This document shows positions 32,643-42,846 of a stretch of DNA of 64,000 bases, one piece after another. Where the stretch lies: NCBI RefSeq assembly GCF_035222375.1, contig NW_026946363.1, positions 6,200,001-6,264,000 on the forward strand. Reading direction: 5' to 3'. The stretch's first letter is position 1, and every line of letters starts with the position of its first letter. A program made the position numbers and the translations under genes. Under the pieces are notes generated by a model, which had not been told where the DNA came from, searched no databases, and was given only the letters and a program-made list of their open reading frames with translations. The DNA comes from Podospora pseudocomata. Lineage: Eukaryota; Ascomycota; Sordariomycetes; Sordariales; Podosporaceae.

Positions 32643-35600
32643 ATGAATGGTGCAGCGCACCAGACTGTGAAGACGACAATGGCCGCCGTGCAGGTCGAGG
32701 CCGATGCGATCGGCGGCGAGTTGCGCCTGATCCGAGATGCTCTGAGAGACTATCTCGACGATAAGATCCTTCTGCACAACCGCAAAGTCAAAGGCCCGAC
32801 AACAAAAGGCGGACGGGAGTTTATGGAAGACATCTTGGGCCGTCTCGACCGAGTGTCCACAGGTGTCGATAAGCAGCTCTCATCACACAACACGCCTCCG
32901 CCGGCCAGAGGCCCCGATACTCCGGTATCTTACAACTCACCAGCTTCCCATCCAGTTTTGCCACCGAACGGCCTACCAGATGATGGACCGCTGAGAAACC
33001 AGGCACAGGCATCCTCACGACAGCCTTCACAAGCTCTCGCGCCATCACTATCGCAACCCCCTCCGCCTCAGGCCAATGGGAGCGGCAGCCTCGCTCCTGT
33101 CCACCATGCGGGACACCCATCTGGAGCCTCACGGGTACTCGAACCTCCGGCTGTGTCGGTGGAAGTACCCTCTAAGCCGAATACACCACCGACCCATAAC
33201 TCAGAGCCTGCATCACCATCACCTGCCTTGGTCAATCAGCATCCTCATCAGTCACAACAGCCACAGCCAGACTTCACCCCTCGGAGTCCATTGAGCCCTC
33301 AAAGTCAGACGGAGAGTAAGGATCAAGGTCAGACTGAGACACATTCGCGAGGCAAAGCTCAGGCCAGCAAGAGTCAGACGCCACAGGACCGAGGCATCAC
33401 GTTGTCAAACGGAGCCGTCTATCATGAACCCATCGTACAGCCACACGAGGCCTCACCCCTCTTTGACTGCATGTACCAGGATGTCAACGACTTGAACGAG
33501 GAGCTCTTCGAACAGTACTCAAATCACCCCGTCGTCAAGGACAGGGGGTATTTCAAGCTCCAGGTCAGGGAGTTGCCTCCGCTTCAGGTACGAAAGGTTG
33601 AGCGCCCGAGCAAAGACCACGCAACCTCGTTCCGCTATCTGGCCGACAAGCAGGGACTAGTCAAGGTCGACACGGGCAAGAAGAAACGGTTCACGCCTCC
33701 GCATCTTCCATTTCCTGTTTCGGCAAAGACGCAGTGGACTTTACAGGAACAAAAGGAGCTCTGGAACACCTCGGCGGCGAACCCTCCCAAGGGCACACGG
33801 GGTTACATCATTGGCAACCCGCTGTTCGATGACATCGAGCTCCATCCTGGCAACAGGCTCAAATCGAGAGGCCGGACCATTCTCGAAGGCATCAACACAC
33901 AATATGTGTACTTCAATTTGGAAGGACTAACTATCACCACTATGCATCGAGAAGATGCCCATGTGAGGTCGGAGAATCTCCTCCGGTCAGGCCAGCACAA
34001 GTTCTGGTGCTTTGTCAAGCCAGCCTTCTCAGACAGGTTGGAGGAGAGGATGGCGGCCGCGTATCCCGAGATGCGCCGATGCTCGCAGGCCGTCCGTCAT
34101 CTCAGTCGCCACATCCCACCAGCCAAACTGGATGAATGGGGCATCGAGTACACTCTCGATTACTGCATCCCCGGCCAAGCGGTGGTCACAGAACCTGGGA
34201 CGTACCATCAGGTACTGAACCTGGGTCCCAACTATGCTCTGGCGGTCAATGTTGAGTACATGTCATCCCCCGAGGACCCTCCGAACTACCGTTTCTGCGA
34301 CAGGAACTGCCCCGATCCGTTTGCCATGAAGGCTACCGACTTTGGCATATACGGTGATCTCAATTGCCTGGCGGCGCAGGAGGAACAAGCCAGGCTCTCT
34401 GGAGAGAGGCCAGACCAAGAGGAACAGGCCAGGATGGCAGCACGGTCGTCCATGTTTCAATCTGCCCCAGAGCAGCGGTTACCACCATCTCACTCACCCC
34501 TAGCTGCACCCCAACTGACGCAATCTGTCACCCCGCCGCCAGAGCATAGCTCCTCTGCCGTCTGTGAGCCATCTCAATCCGGCTTGGTGCGGCCGGAAGC
34601 ACTTGTACAACGCCGCGAGCCGTCAAGCCAGCCGTTGGCGGAGCCCAAGGTGCATACGTTTCAAGGTTTCCAGCCTCCGCGAGAGAGCAGTCTCGGCTCG
34701 GTCCTTCGGTTACCGTCAGAGGCGGGGATGGTGACTCCGTCTCAAACGGTTAAGCAACCCGACCCATCGCCACAGCCCCCAGCGGCCCCGCCGCCGGTAG
34801 CCGTTGAACCTGCCACAACGACATCGGAGCCACGTCGATCACAACCTCCATCCGAATCAGCTCCTGGGTGGGATAATGCCGTGTTCCGCGCAGAACAACA
34901 AGACCTAGCACCTCGCTCACAGCTCCTGCGCCATCCAAACACTTTCCTAGACGCCTCTGGACAACCCTTCCAGACCACCCATCAGGCTGCCCCTTTCTCA
35001 CATCATCATAACCTCCCCTTGCTCCCTCCACCGCGACAAGCAAGCTCAGAGCCGCTTCGGAAAACCGCAAGGCTTGTTCATAACAGAAGACCTGCACCGA
35101 CGGAACCGCTATCCCCTCGCTCGGCAAAGAGACAGCGCGTGATGGAGTACTTGCGTTTTGAGGATCCCTTCGGGGTAGATCCGGAGCCAGAGATGCCTCC
35201 GAGCTACTTCACTCATGCCAGTTCAAGTCTTGCAACGCTACTTCGCTCATGTCAAGATGACGTGTACAACAACATTCAGCCGCAGCAGGTGTCTGGAAGA
35301 CCTGGCTTTGACCGGCTGGCGCGGCTCATCAGTGACTGGAGACGTTGTGTGCGAGAACAGAACCCGACGCCGTCGGGCTTAGACCTTGTCACCAACCTCG
35401 ACCGCGTTGCCGGGGAGGAGCCTGAGCTGAACACGTTTCTTGGTCGGTTCTGCAAAATGAAGCTCGCAGAATGGCTCGATGCCAAAGCTGAAGAGCAGGA
35501 ACGAGCTAGGCCGGCCTTCCAGCCGGCACAGCAAGATGCTACTGATCTCTTGCTCCAGGAGCTTGGCTGGGCCGAAGCTGAGAGGCACACGCTGAACGAT

Positions 35601-36449
35601 TACATCCGAGAGGGCAAGTGCTGGAAGACAATCTGCGGAGCCTACGGCGGCCTTCTCTGCGTCATTCCACCCGATCCAGCCTTTCAGCAGCTGGCTCTCT
35701 TTCAGGACCAGGTGCTGATGTTTCACCATCAGCTCAACGACCCGTTCCTTCGCGCTATGTGCGCCGTGGGCAAGACCCTACAAGGCTGCATCTGGGAGAG
35801 CCGCGAACTGCCCGCCTTTGTTTTCGAGTCTGAAGACACCATTGCCCTCTCGACCGAGGAGCTGGGGCCGATGCTCAAGCAGTACAAATACATCACGGCC
35901 AACGTCTTCAACCCTCATGCGCTATACGAATGGCCAAAGCCAGTGGGCTGGAAGGCGTCCTGGCAGTGGCCGGTGGACCCGACAGCTGTGCTCCATGAGA
36001 AGTGGTGCAACGTCTGTAAGAAGAAGAAGTCATGTCGTTGTCACGCCAGGTTTGTACCAGCCATCCCACGGGTGTCGATTGACGGGAGCAAGGGCAGCGG
36101 GGTGCGTGTTATGGGAATGTTTAGAGCTAATGACATCATCGGCGAGATGCTGGGCGAGCTGGTGCCTCCCGGAGCGATCCCTAATCGGGAGTGGACGATG
36201 GAGTTTCGGCGTCCGGATCTTGACGATGTTGTCGTGGCTGAGCTCTACTCCAAGGAGCAGGGCAACTGGGCGCGGGTTGTGAGGCATTCCGCCCATCCTT
36301 CCTGCGAGATTTCCATCAGGAAGATGGAAGGCAAGTGGAGGATGCTGATTGTTGCCAGCAGGCAGCTGTTTGACGGTGAAGAGATAACTGTCAAGTACGG
36401 TCGTGGGTATCACAGGAACCAGGCCTATGGCATTGTTGAAGGGTTCTGA
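32643..36449 (+). CDS. JmjC and SET domain fusion protein, putative chromatin modifier
   Basis: A single exon encodes 1268 residues. Residues 1-280 are a short helical head plus a Pro/Ser/Gln-rich linker. Residues about 290-580 form a JmjC region with JMJD2-like spacing: GLTITTMHREDAHVRSENLL gives metal ligands His435 and Glu437, GQHKFW gives the 2-oxoglutarate-type Lys453, and EPGTYHQVLNLG gives His522. A disordered Pro-rich linker (about 600-830) leads to an unrecognised helical region (about 850-1110). A cysteine cluster CNVCKKKKSCRC (1122-1133) then precedes a SET-like domain (about 1135-1262) with SKGSGVRVMGMF, RHSAHPSCE (His1215) and GEEITVKYG (Tyr1252). The NHSC asparagine is replaced by Arg, so methyltransferase activity is doubtful. 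The family's likely job is histone lysine demethylation and/or methylation in the nucleus. Confidence 0.85.
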   Translation: MNGAAHQTVKTTMAAVQVEADAIGGELRLIRDALRDYLDDKILLHNRKVKGPTTKGGREFMEDILGRLDRVSTGVDKQLSSHNTPPPARGPDTPVSYNSPASHPVLPPNGLPDDGPLRNQAQASSRQPSQALAPSLSQPPPPQANGSGSLAPVHHAGHPSGASRVLEPPAVSVEVPSKPNTPPTHNSEPASPSPALVNQHPHQSQQPQPDFTPRSPLSPQSQTESKDQGQTETHSRGKAQASKSQTPQDRGITLSNGAVYHEPIVQPHEASPLFDCMYQDVNDLNEELFEQYSNHPVVKDRGYFKLQVRELPPLQVRKVERPSKDHATSFRYLADKQGLVKVDTGKKKRFTPPHLPFPVSAKTQWTLQEQKELWNTSAANPPKGTRGYIIGNPLFDDIELHPGNRLKSRGRTILEGINTQYVYFNLEGLTITTMHREDAHVRSENLLRSGQHKFWCFVKPAFSDRLEERMAAAYPEMRRCSQAVRHLSRHIPPAKLDEWGIEYTLDYCIPGQAVVTEPGTYHQVLNLGPNYALAVNVEYMSSPEDPPNYRFCDRNCPDPFAMKATDFGIYGDLNCLAAQEEQARLSGERPDQEEQARMAARSSMFQSAPEQRLPPSHSPLAAPQLTQSVTPPPEHSSSAVCEPSQSGLVRPEALVQRREPSSQPLAEPKVHTFQGFQPPRESSLGSVLRLPSEAGMVTPSQTVKQPDPSPQPPAAPPPVAVEPATTTSEPRRSQPPSESAPGWDNAVFRAEQQDLAPRSQLLRHPNTFLDASGQPFQTTHQAAPFSHHHNLPLLPPPRQASSEPLRKTARLVHNRRPAPTEPLSPRSAKRQRVMEYLRFEDPFGVDPEPEMPPSYFTHASSSLATLLRSCQDDVYNNIQPQQVSGRPGFDRLARLISDWRRCVREQNPTPSGLDLVTNLDRVAGEEPELNTFLGRFCKMKLAEWLDAKAEEQERARPAFQPAQQDATDLLLQELGWAEAERHTLNDYIREGKCWKTICGAYGGLLCVIPPDPAFQQLALFQDQVLMFHHQLNDPFLRAMCAVGKTLQGCIWESRELPAFVFESEDTIALSTEELGPMLKQYKYITANVFNPHALYEWPKPVGWKASWQWPVDPTAVLHEKWCNVCKKKKSCRCHARFVPAIPRVSIDGSKGSGVRVMGMFRANDIIGEMLGELVPPGAIPNREWTMEFRRPDLDDVVVAELYSKEQGNWARVVRHSAHPSCEISIRKMEGKWRMLIVASRQLFDGEEITVKYGRGYHRNQAYGIVEGF

Positions 36450-37095
36450 GCGCGGTTTTTTAACATTTGTCAGGGACATGTTATGGTCAACAACATCGAA
36501 GGCGTGAGTGTATAAAAGGTCTAGGATTGGGAACAAGGGCGGTGGTGGAAGCGGTGGTGGAAGCGGAGTAGCGGTGTCGTTTGTGTGGCTTTTCTTTCCG
36601 TGTTGGTATCCTTCGCGCATAATACTTTCAAGGGGTCGTTTTTATCTGCAAGAAAGGGAAGGAATGGGATTGGTGGATTGGTTTTCTGCCGGAAGGGTTG
36701 TAGGCGGGCAATTGCTTTGCTACACTGTATTTGTTTCTGCCTGCTTGTCGTTCAACGGCACATACACGACTTTGCATTGTCTTCTCGTTGCTTTTGTTAC
36801 AGTTGCTGCTGCCCTGTCATGGCTACGTAACGTAAAAAGACAGGTGATGTTTGTAGGGGGGGGGGATTTTTATCTATGGGTTTCCTTACGGGTCAAATGT
36901 AGGTAGTTATGGGTTAGGTTTGGAAGCGCTAGGTAACGAGGTATTATGTTAGTATCCAGCGCTTGTCTTTCTGTTTGTTCTCAGGAGGAGGAAGGCAGTG
37001 AACATAAATTTGGAAGTCCGTGTCTAGACTTGCATTACCACACGCAACCATCAAGGGACTCGCCCTATTTTGTCCACAAGTTTCTTCCCCCAAGC

Positions 37096-37155
37096 CACCA
37101 GGCAAACCTCACACAAGCCACCAGGCCACCAAGCCACCAAGCCACCAAGCCACTC
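37096..37155 (+). repeat. CCACCAAG-like short tandem repeat
   Basis: AAGCCACC units alternate with AGGCCACC over about 60 bp, with the last units imperfect. Confidence 0.75.
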
Positions 37156-37234
37156 GGTCCATCCACCAGTCCTTCTCACCGCACAACGACCGGACCACTT
37201 CCGACGGAGAGAGCCGTTCGGATTGTGAGCTATC

Positions 37235-37272
37235 ACATACATACATACATACATACATACATACATACATAC
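37235..37272 (+). repeat. CATA microsatellite
   Basis: About nine perfect tetranucleotide units, suitable as a polymorphic marker. Confidence 0.95.
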
Positions 37273-37445
37273 AATGCAGCCCATCGAGATCTTGGGAGGT
37301 GCGAGGGGGACACACTAATTGTCTCCGGGCCAGGAGATGTAGCAAGAGGCATCATGTTTCAGCGGGGACCTTGTCATGACGGTAGGTGTGATTTACTACG
37401 TATTAGGGGTCAATCGGTTTTGTGGAGGAGGAAGAAAAGTTCCAT

Positions 37446-37566
37446 TGCGAGAGAGGAAAAAAATGAAAAAAAAAAAGGAAAGAAAAAAAGGAAAGAAAAA
37501 AAGAGAGAAAAAAGGAAGGAAAAAAAGAAGAAAAAGAAAAAGAAAAAAAAAAAGAAAGAAAGAAAC
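37446..37566 (+). repeat. Purine-only GAAA-type tract
   Basis: About 120 bp almost entirely A and G with irregular AAAG/GAAA units. The Lys-rich open frames across it are not genes. Confidence 0.9.
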
Positions 37567-37909
37567 GCCTAAACTACCTAACCTAGTGTGTCATTTTGCC
37601 ATTGCCTTCTTGTCCCTAGCAGAATTTGCCCCTGTTGTTTTACCTGCTTGCGATTCCGGTGACCCCCAGCTTGAGAAAAGGAAACACCATTTATTTTTAT
37701 TTTTTTTGGTTAAACCGAACAGAAAGGAAGTTAAAGAAGAGAGGGTGATAAAGAGATGTCGAGCATGAGGGGGGTGGGTTGTGTGCATGTTGGGGGATAT
37801 ATTTTTGTCTGGTTGCTGATATGTGCCGTGTGCGGAGAGGTTTGGGCATCGGAAGGCTATGTATGGCAAGGTGTCTCATAAAGACTGACTTTGGACGTGC
37901 GTGGGCTCT

Positions 37910-39216
37910 CTACATGGTCTGCTCGCAACGGTGTCAGAGGATAAGCAAAGGTGGATGTGATCGAGAGAGTAAGCCTACCTGAGAATACTGAACCTGCTGC
38001 TGCTGTTGAGCAGCCTGGAACATCCCGGCATAAGCCATCTGAAATTGCTGCTGCTGGTATACCCATTGCGCTTGAGCCTGTGCCTGGGCTTGAGCCTGGG
38101 CAGCTTCGTTCGATGCCGGTTGTTGTGCCTGAGGACCATAGTAGGCCGGCATCTGCGGGAATCCCCAGTATGGCATACCGGCTACCATACCTGGCTGGAC
38201 GGGCTGGAAGTACGGCTGAGGAATGGATGGGACAGCGTAGAGATGCGGTTGAGACCAGGCTGCTTGTTGTAGTTGAAAAGCTGCTTGGGCTTCTAGAGAG
38301 ATAGGGCTTTGTTGTTGTTGTTGTTGTTGTTGCTGCTGCTGTTGCGGGTGTGACCAGGCTTGTAGTTGACCTTGAAGTGCTTGTTGAGAATAATACCCCG
38401 AGTGGGCTGGTTGAGGTTGTGCCGCATGAGCTACTTGAGGCTGCCCATGATACAGGGCAACTTGAGCCTGGTTACCCCAGGTTGCTGTCATCGAGGTGAC
38501 TGGCTGTTGTTGGGGGTTCAGTTGCGCCTGAAGGTGCTGGTGTTGGGGGTGTTGCTGCGGTTGTGGCTGTCCCATCCAGCTGACTACCCCATACGGCCCC
38601 GGCTGCATCATGGCCCCGGCATTGCGAGGAACTGCTGCGGCTTGGTACCCCCAAGCTGCTGACTCCAACGTGTAGTTACGTGCCGGTGCCGGCACACCAG
38701 GGGGTTTATTGAGAGCCAGCGCATCTTCGTGGGTAACGATCAAGACCCGATCACGGTCGAACGGCTTGACTATCTGCACGGCTCCTGTACCACCAGTTCT
38801 GTATCCAGGGTCATCGACCTTGATGGGACGACCCCTGTAGTAAGTAATTGCCAGCGTTCCTGCCCGAAACTGGTCAGCATGCGTTCTCTTTCTCGGCTCA
38901 ACAGGAGAGGCCTTACTCTTGCAATTCTCGAAGTGGCTAAAACCGATAATCCGCACCCAGCCCTTGTTCTTCTGTTCGCCCTGGATGCCAACAAAGACCT
39001 CTGACTTCTTATGAAGTAGAGAAAACACAAAGTTACGAAATTCTCGAGCGTCGGTTTGGTCAGGCAGCTTTCAAAGGTCAGTTAGGATTCACATGGAAAG
39101 GGGGGCCAAGAAGAAAGAAGACTTGCATTAGAAACGAGAATGTAGAAAGGTCCACCAGCTGGGTCACCGGCTCGAACCCATACCGGAGGGGGATCAGCTG
39201 GAGAAGAGACTGCCAT
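37910..39216 (-). CDS. Gln-rich protein with an RRM-like N-terminal domain
   Basis: Three exons on the minus strand (39127-39216, 37979-39067, 37910-37918) give 395 residues. The first intron is GC-AG (GCAAGT donor, 59 nt) and the last coding exon is only 9 nt (codons T, M, stop) after a 60-nt intron with a CTGAC branch site. The N-terminal 110 residues look like a degenerate RRM: FYILVSNLPDQTDAREFRN, then VFVGIQGEQKNKGWVRIIG and HFENCKS. The rest is low complexity: QPQPQQHPQHQHLQAQ, an uninterrupted Q run, Ala-Gln repeats and Tyr/Pro/Met-rich parts, prion-like in composition. It probably binds RNA; a role in RNP granules is inference. Without the last splice the frame would end in an unrelated 10-residue tail. 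Confidence 0.75.
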
Positions 39217-41024
39217 TGCGGGACCAAAACAGGCAGATATCACCAGCCAAAAAGTGCGAACAAAGACTACAGCGAGAGAGAAGATGGAGGAGACGGGTCC
39301 TGGGCAGTCGGCCCCTCCCCCAACTTTTAGTACTCGACCCTCATACAGGGTGGTCCCTAGGGCAAACTGAGACAAACTGTAGTGCGCAGCAAGCCACAAC
39401 TCTGGAGCAGTCGGACTCGATTCCCCAAAATGACTTTCTTTTTTCTGTGACTTGCTCGCATGGGGTTGGGGGTGTGGTCTTTGATATGGACCGTGCTTCT
39501 CGAGACAGAGGATAGGGGGCGCCCAAGTGATCCCCCAATTAGATCTTCACCCACAACCTTTTGTTCTCTAGCTGATCTAGCGGATCGACGCTTCCACTAC
39601 TAGAAACGACTAGCCTGGCAATGTCGAGCTAGACTTCTAATGATGGGGTCCAAACTCGGCACGACTCTCAAAAAGCAAACAAAGTGTGTCAAGCCTCTCC
39701 TACCAGAGCCTGCCGGTTTCTTTCCCCCAAGTCTGCTCCTGTTCAAACGAGAGAACGAGAGAGGCAAGCAACCCTGGAACCACCCAACTCCTCACAGCCG
39801 TGTTCGATGTGGGTGATCGAAGTGGCTGGCTACAGAATCCAATCAAGGTCGAGTCCTTGCTGCAGTTCTAGCCAAGCAGAGACACCAGCAGCCAACGGCA
39901 TGACAAAGCTTCTGTCCAAGGAAGCGGGGTATTCCCAAACCGGGCACGGCCAGAGAGGCGGCTGACCAGTCTTGATTCAAGGTTTGCTTCTTCTCTCTGG
40001 GCTGAGTAGACCCCGCGCTGGTTTGCAGCATGTGTTGTCGAGCAGCATGTATTGTCGAATTTCTTTTGTATTCCGAGCGCGCAAGAACCGGTGGTTGGGT
40101 AGCGAACTTGCTTCTCCTGCATCCATGGGCCGCTGGCGGTCAGCAGAAGGGGGCCTGGGCTGTGTGATAGGGTTCCAATATCTAATCTCATCGTGCAGAT
40201 GGGACGCTGGATCGTCGACGGGCAGGAAGAGGATCAGTCCCCGCAAATGCCAAACTCGGTGACACTTGCATACGGATGGATGTCAGGGAGCCGTCGAAGC
40301 TTTTTTTTGTTTCTGACTTTGAGTAAACAATCTATCCGACCGCGGGTGAAGCTTCCGATCACTTGCCGGTTGTCGACATGTTAGGGCAGCCTAAAAGAAC
40401 ACAAGACGGGATTGCCTTGCTTGTTCGAGTATGCCAGGATGACCAGTCACATTCTCCTTCCACAGTGCATGATGGCTATTGTTTTGCTGCATGCTTTCCA
40501 GCTGCCGGGGTTGCTATCAGTGTTTGCAGGCAGCAGCGGGAGATGTCTGAGGTCTCGCTGAGTTGGCGTCGAGGTCCTTCGCATTTGCCCTTGCTTCGTA
40601 TGTAATTTCTGACATTTTTTTTTTCTTTTTTGAATGTAGTCTAGGTACAGAAACTAAGACAAAAGAGGGGGCGTGTGGTACAAAGCCCAGAGCTGACGGA
40701 TGACATTGCACAACAGGTGGAAGATCTCACGTGGGAAGTTTTCTGAAATTCCGAGGTGGATTTCCAAGAGGAATGAATATCAGGGTTAGGGTCTGGCACT
40801 GCTGCCCCGCGCTAACACCTTTTGGGGTTTAATGTCAACAGATTGCCGGCCGCGCGCTTTCGAGAGCGCATCGCGCACCTTCATGGCCAGCGCAACTCTC
40901 GAACAGAAGACAACCACCAACCCTTTTGCAAAACACGACGGGACAAATACCTTTTTTTTTTTTATTATTTTTTTTTCTTTTGCCAGAGATATCAGAATTT
41001 TAACAATTACTCAAAGCCGCAAAA
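39217..41024. promoter_or_regulatory. 1.8-kb divergent intergenic region
   Basis: This lies between two divergently transcribed genes (the Gln-rich gene and Sos7). No conserved coding sequence, tRNA or 5S rRNA could be seen. A TTTTTTTTCTTTTTTG tract lies near 40615 and another T-rich tract at about 40951-40981, just before Sos7. Confidence 0.45.
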
Positions 41025-41957
41025 ATGGGCCGCGCCAAATCCCCAACCAAAGCGTCACCCCAATCGCTCACCCACCGCGCCAACCACGCCCTCACCCAAC
41101 TCCAATCCCTCGTTCCCTCGGCCTCCTCAGCCTCGGACGAAGAATCCCCTATAACCATCATCCGCCTCTCCGCCCCGATCATCTCGTCCGCTTCTTCGTC
41201 CGAGACCCCGTCAGCAGCCCGCACCTCCGACATCTCCAACACCTCCCTCCCCCCTTCGGGCCCAACCCCCTCTTCCCTCGAAGCCGACCTCCTCCACTAC
41301 AAAGAACTCTTCTCCAAACTCCGCTTCTCCTATGTCGAGCAGGTCACCAAAGAAAAGTTCATCCGCGCCATCGTCGGCGACCCGCCCTTGATCGTCACGC
41401 CCCAGGAAAACGCCGAGCTGGAAGACAGTAACAAGGTTGCCAAGGCGGAGCTGAAGGCTCTCAAGAATGAGGTGGCGGACATGGTCAAGGATCTGGAGGC
41501 GAGGGGGCGGGAGCTGGCAAAACGTTACGAGAGGGTCAAGACGGAGACTGTTCGGCTAGGGGAGCTGCCGGGACGAGTGGAGGGGTTGGAAAGGGAGATT
41601 GCGAGGTTGAAGGAGGAGCAGCAGGTTGGGAAGGGATCGAGGGCAGAGCTGAATTTGCCGCTGGCGAAGACGCTGCAGCTTGTGGGCGAGAAAAAGAGGC
41701 AAATGCAGGAGTTGGATAGGCAGTTGGAGCAGCTGAGGAATCAGGCTCCACGGAAGAGGAAGGAGGTGGAGCGGTTGCAAGGAGAGGTGGCCGGGCTGGA
41801 GCAGAAGAGGGGGAATGCGATGGCGGCGGCGAAAGAAGCGAAGAGAAGGAGGGAGGATAAGGGGGCCAGGAACGGGGTTGATGAGCTGGAGGCAAGGGGA
41901 CGGTGGTATAGGGGGAGCGAGGCTGTCTTGAGGGGGTTGCTGGGGATTCAGGGGTGA
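41025..41957 (+). CDS. SOS7: Kinetochore protein Sos7-like coiled-coil protein
   Basis: A single exon of 310 residues. Sos7 is a fungal outer-kinetochore protein that binds Spc7/KNL1 and supports its loading. After a Ser/Pro-rich disordered head (about 1-85) comes the conserved motif LHYKELFSKLRFSYVEQVTK with EKFIRAIVGDPPLIVTPQEN, diagnostic of the family. The rest is an almost continuous coiled coil (about 135-290: LKALKNEVADMVKDLEARGR, ELDRQLEQLRNQAPRKRKEV) ending with WYRGSEAVLRGLLGIQG. The start ATG is in the context AAAAATGGG. Length is in the expected range. I am fairly confident of the family. Confidence 0.85.
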   Translation: MGRAKSPTKASPQSLTHRANHALTQLQSLVPSASSASDEESPITIIRLSAPIISSASSSETPSAARTSDISNTSLPPSGPTPSSLEADLLHYKELFSKLRFSYVEQVTKEKFIRAIVGDPPLIVTPQENAELEDSNKVAKAELKALKNEVADMVKDLEARGRELAKRYERVKTETVRLGELPGRVEGLEREIARLKEEQQVGKGSRAELNLPLAKTLQLVGEKKRQMQELDRQLEQLRNQAPRKRKEVERLQGEVAGLEQKRGNAMAAAKEAKRRREDKGARNGVDELEARGRWYRGSEAVLRGLLGIQG

Positions 41958-42846
41958 GTCGCGACATAAGAAGGCGATGGCTTGGAGTCTTGGGAGTTTC
42001 GGAATCGGGATACGGGTTAGATACCAGGTTGGGATTTGTGTCATGGGCGCTAATGGTATATATATATCTGGCAAAAGCAGTCGTCTTGAGCATTCCACTC
42101 TGGGATATTGTAGAAAAACCATCATCAATTGTGTAGATTCCCGGTCTTGGGCCTCAGGTCGTTGTAGTAAATATTGCAGGGCTGTTCGCGAGAACTGGAT
42201 TGGCAGGTATGTTTGAGGACTGCAGGCTTCAAGACCCAGGCGAACGTTGAATCTAAAGGCAAAGCTCGCGGCTAAAGTCTAGGCATCATTCAGCGCTGGT
42301 GTGCTCTCTCGACGTCTCCTACCAGTTTCGAGAGAGGCATCCGGATAAAGTGAGCGGTTTGAGAGGGGCATCGTCACCACAAAATAGCTGACACACAGGT
42401 AGGTTGCTGAACCATGCCTTTCAGGTTGAAGGATGATCACTAGGCTCTTAAAAGATAGTTGATATGCCTTTAAGATGGTGAATAGGACTTTAAATAGAGC
42501 AACAAAACCTTTGAATAAAGATAGTTAGAACGCCTGATAATCTATCTACCTTTTGAGGCATGGTTCATTTTTTTTAAAAAAATAAATATGGATTAACTTC
42601 ACTTTTCTGTTCCACTTATTTTGTTATTTTGTGGTGAGAGTGAGGGGGCTATGAGCACCTCAAGAGGTCGGTTCCCTCCAATCAGTCAATCCACTTTTTC
42701 CATGTGGTCACACTCAAGACATCAACGTCCAAGTCTCATTTGAAGTTGTTTCAACTTGCCAACATCCTCATTTTACTTTGAATTCACCTTCCCGACATAA
42801 TTCTGACTTTGGCAAGACCATTGCTGTTCAAGTTAAAAGACCAAAA
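41958..42846. other. Intergenic with an inverted-repeat element
   Basis: This is the 3' flank of Sos7 and the promoter of the mutarotase gene. It contains the 160-bp terminal-inverted-repeat element listed separately; no gene is seen. Confidence 0.5.
42408..42567. mobile_element. MITE-like 160-bp element with 12-bp terminal inverted repeats
   Basis: Perfect 12-bp inverted termini (TGAACCATGCCT at 42408-42419 and its complement at 42556-42567) enclose an AT-rich interior without coding capacity. Similarity continues a little inward on both sides (TTTCAGGT against CAAAAGGT). This is the shape of a non-autonomous DNA transposon. No clear target-site duplication is visible, so it could also be a large regulatory hairpin. 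Confidence 0.5.

Larger units (their letters stand above)
36450..37909. other. Convergent 3' region rich in simple repeats
   Basis: No gene is seen. Repeats are a CCACCAAG-like minisatellite (about 37096-37155), a CATA microsatellite (37235-37272) and a long purine tract of GAAA/AAAG type (about 37446-37566). T-runs near 37690 flank the minus-strand gene. Confidence 0.55.
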
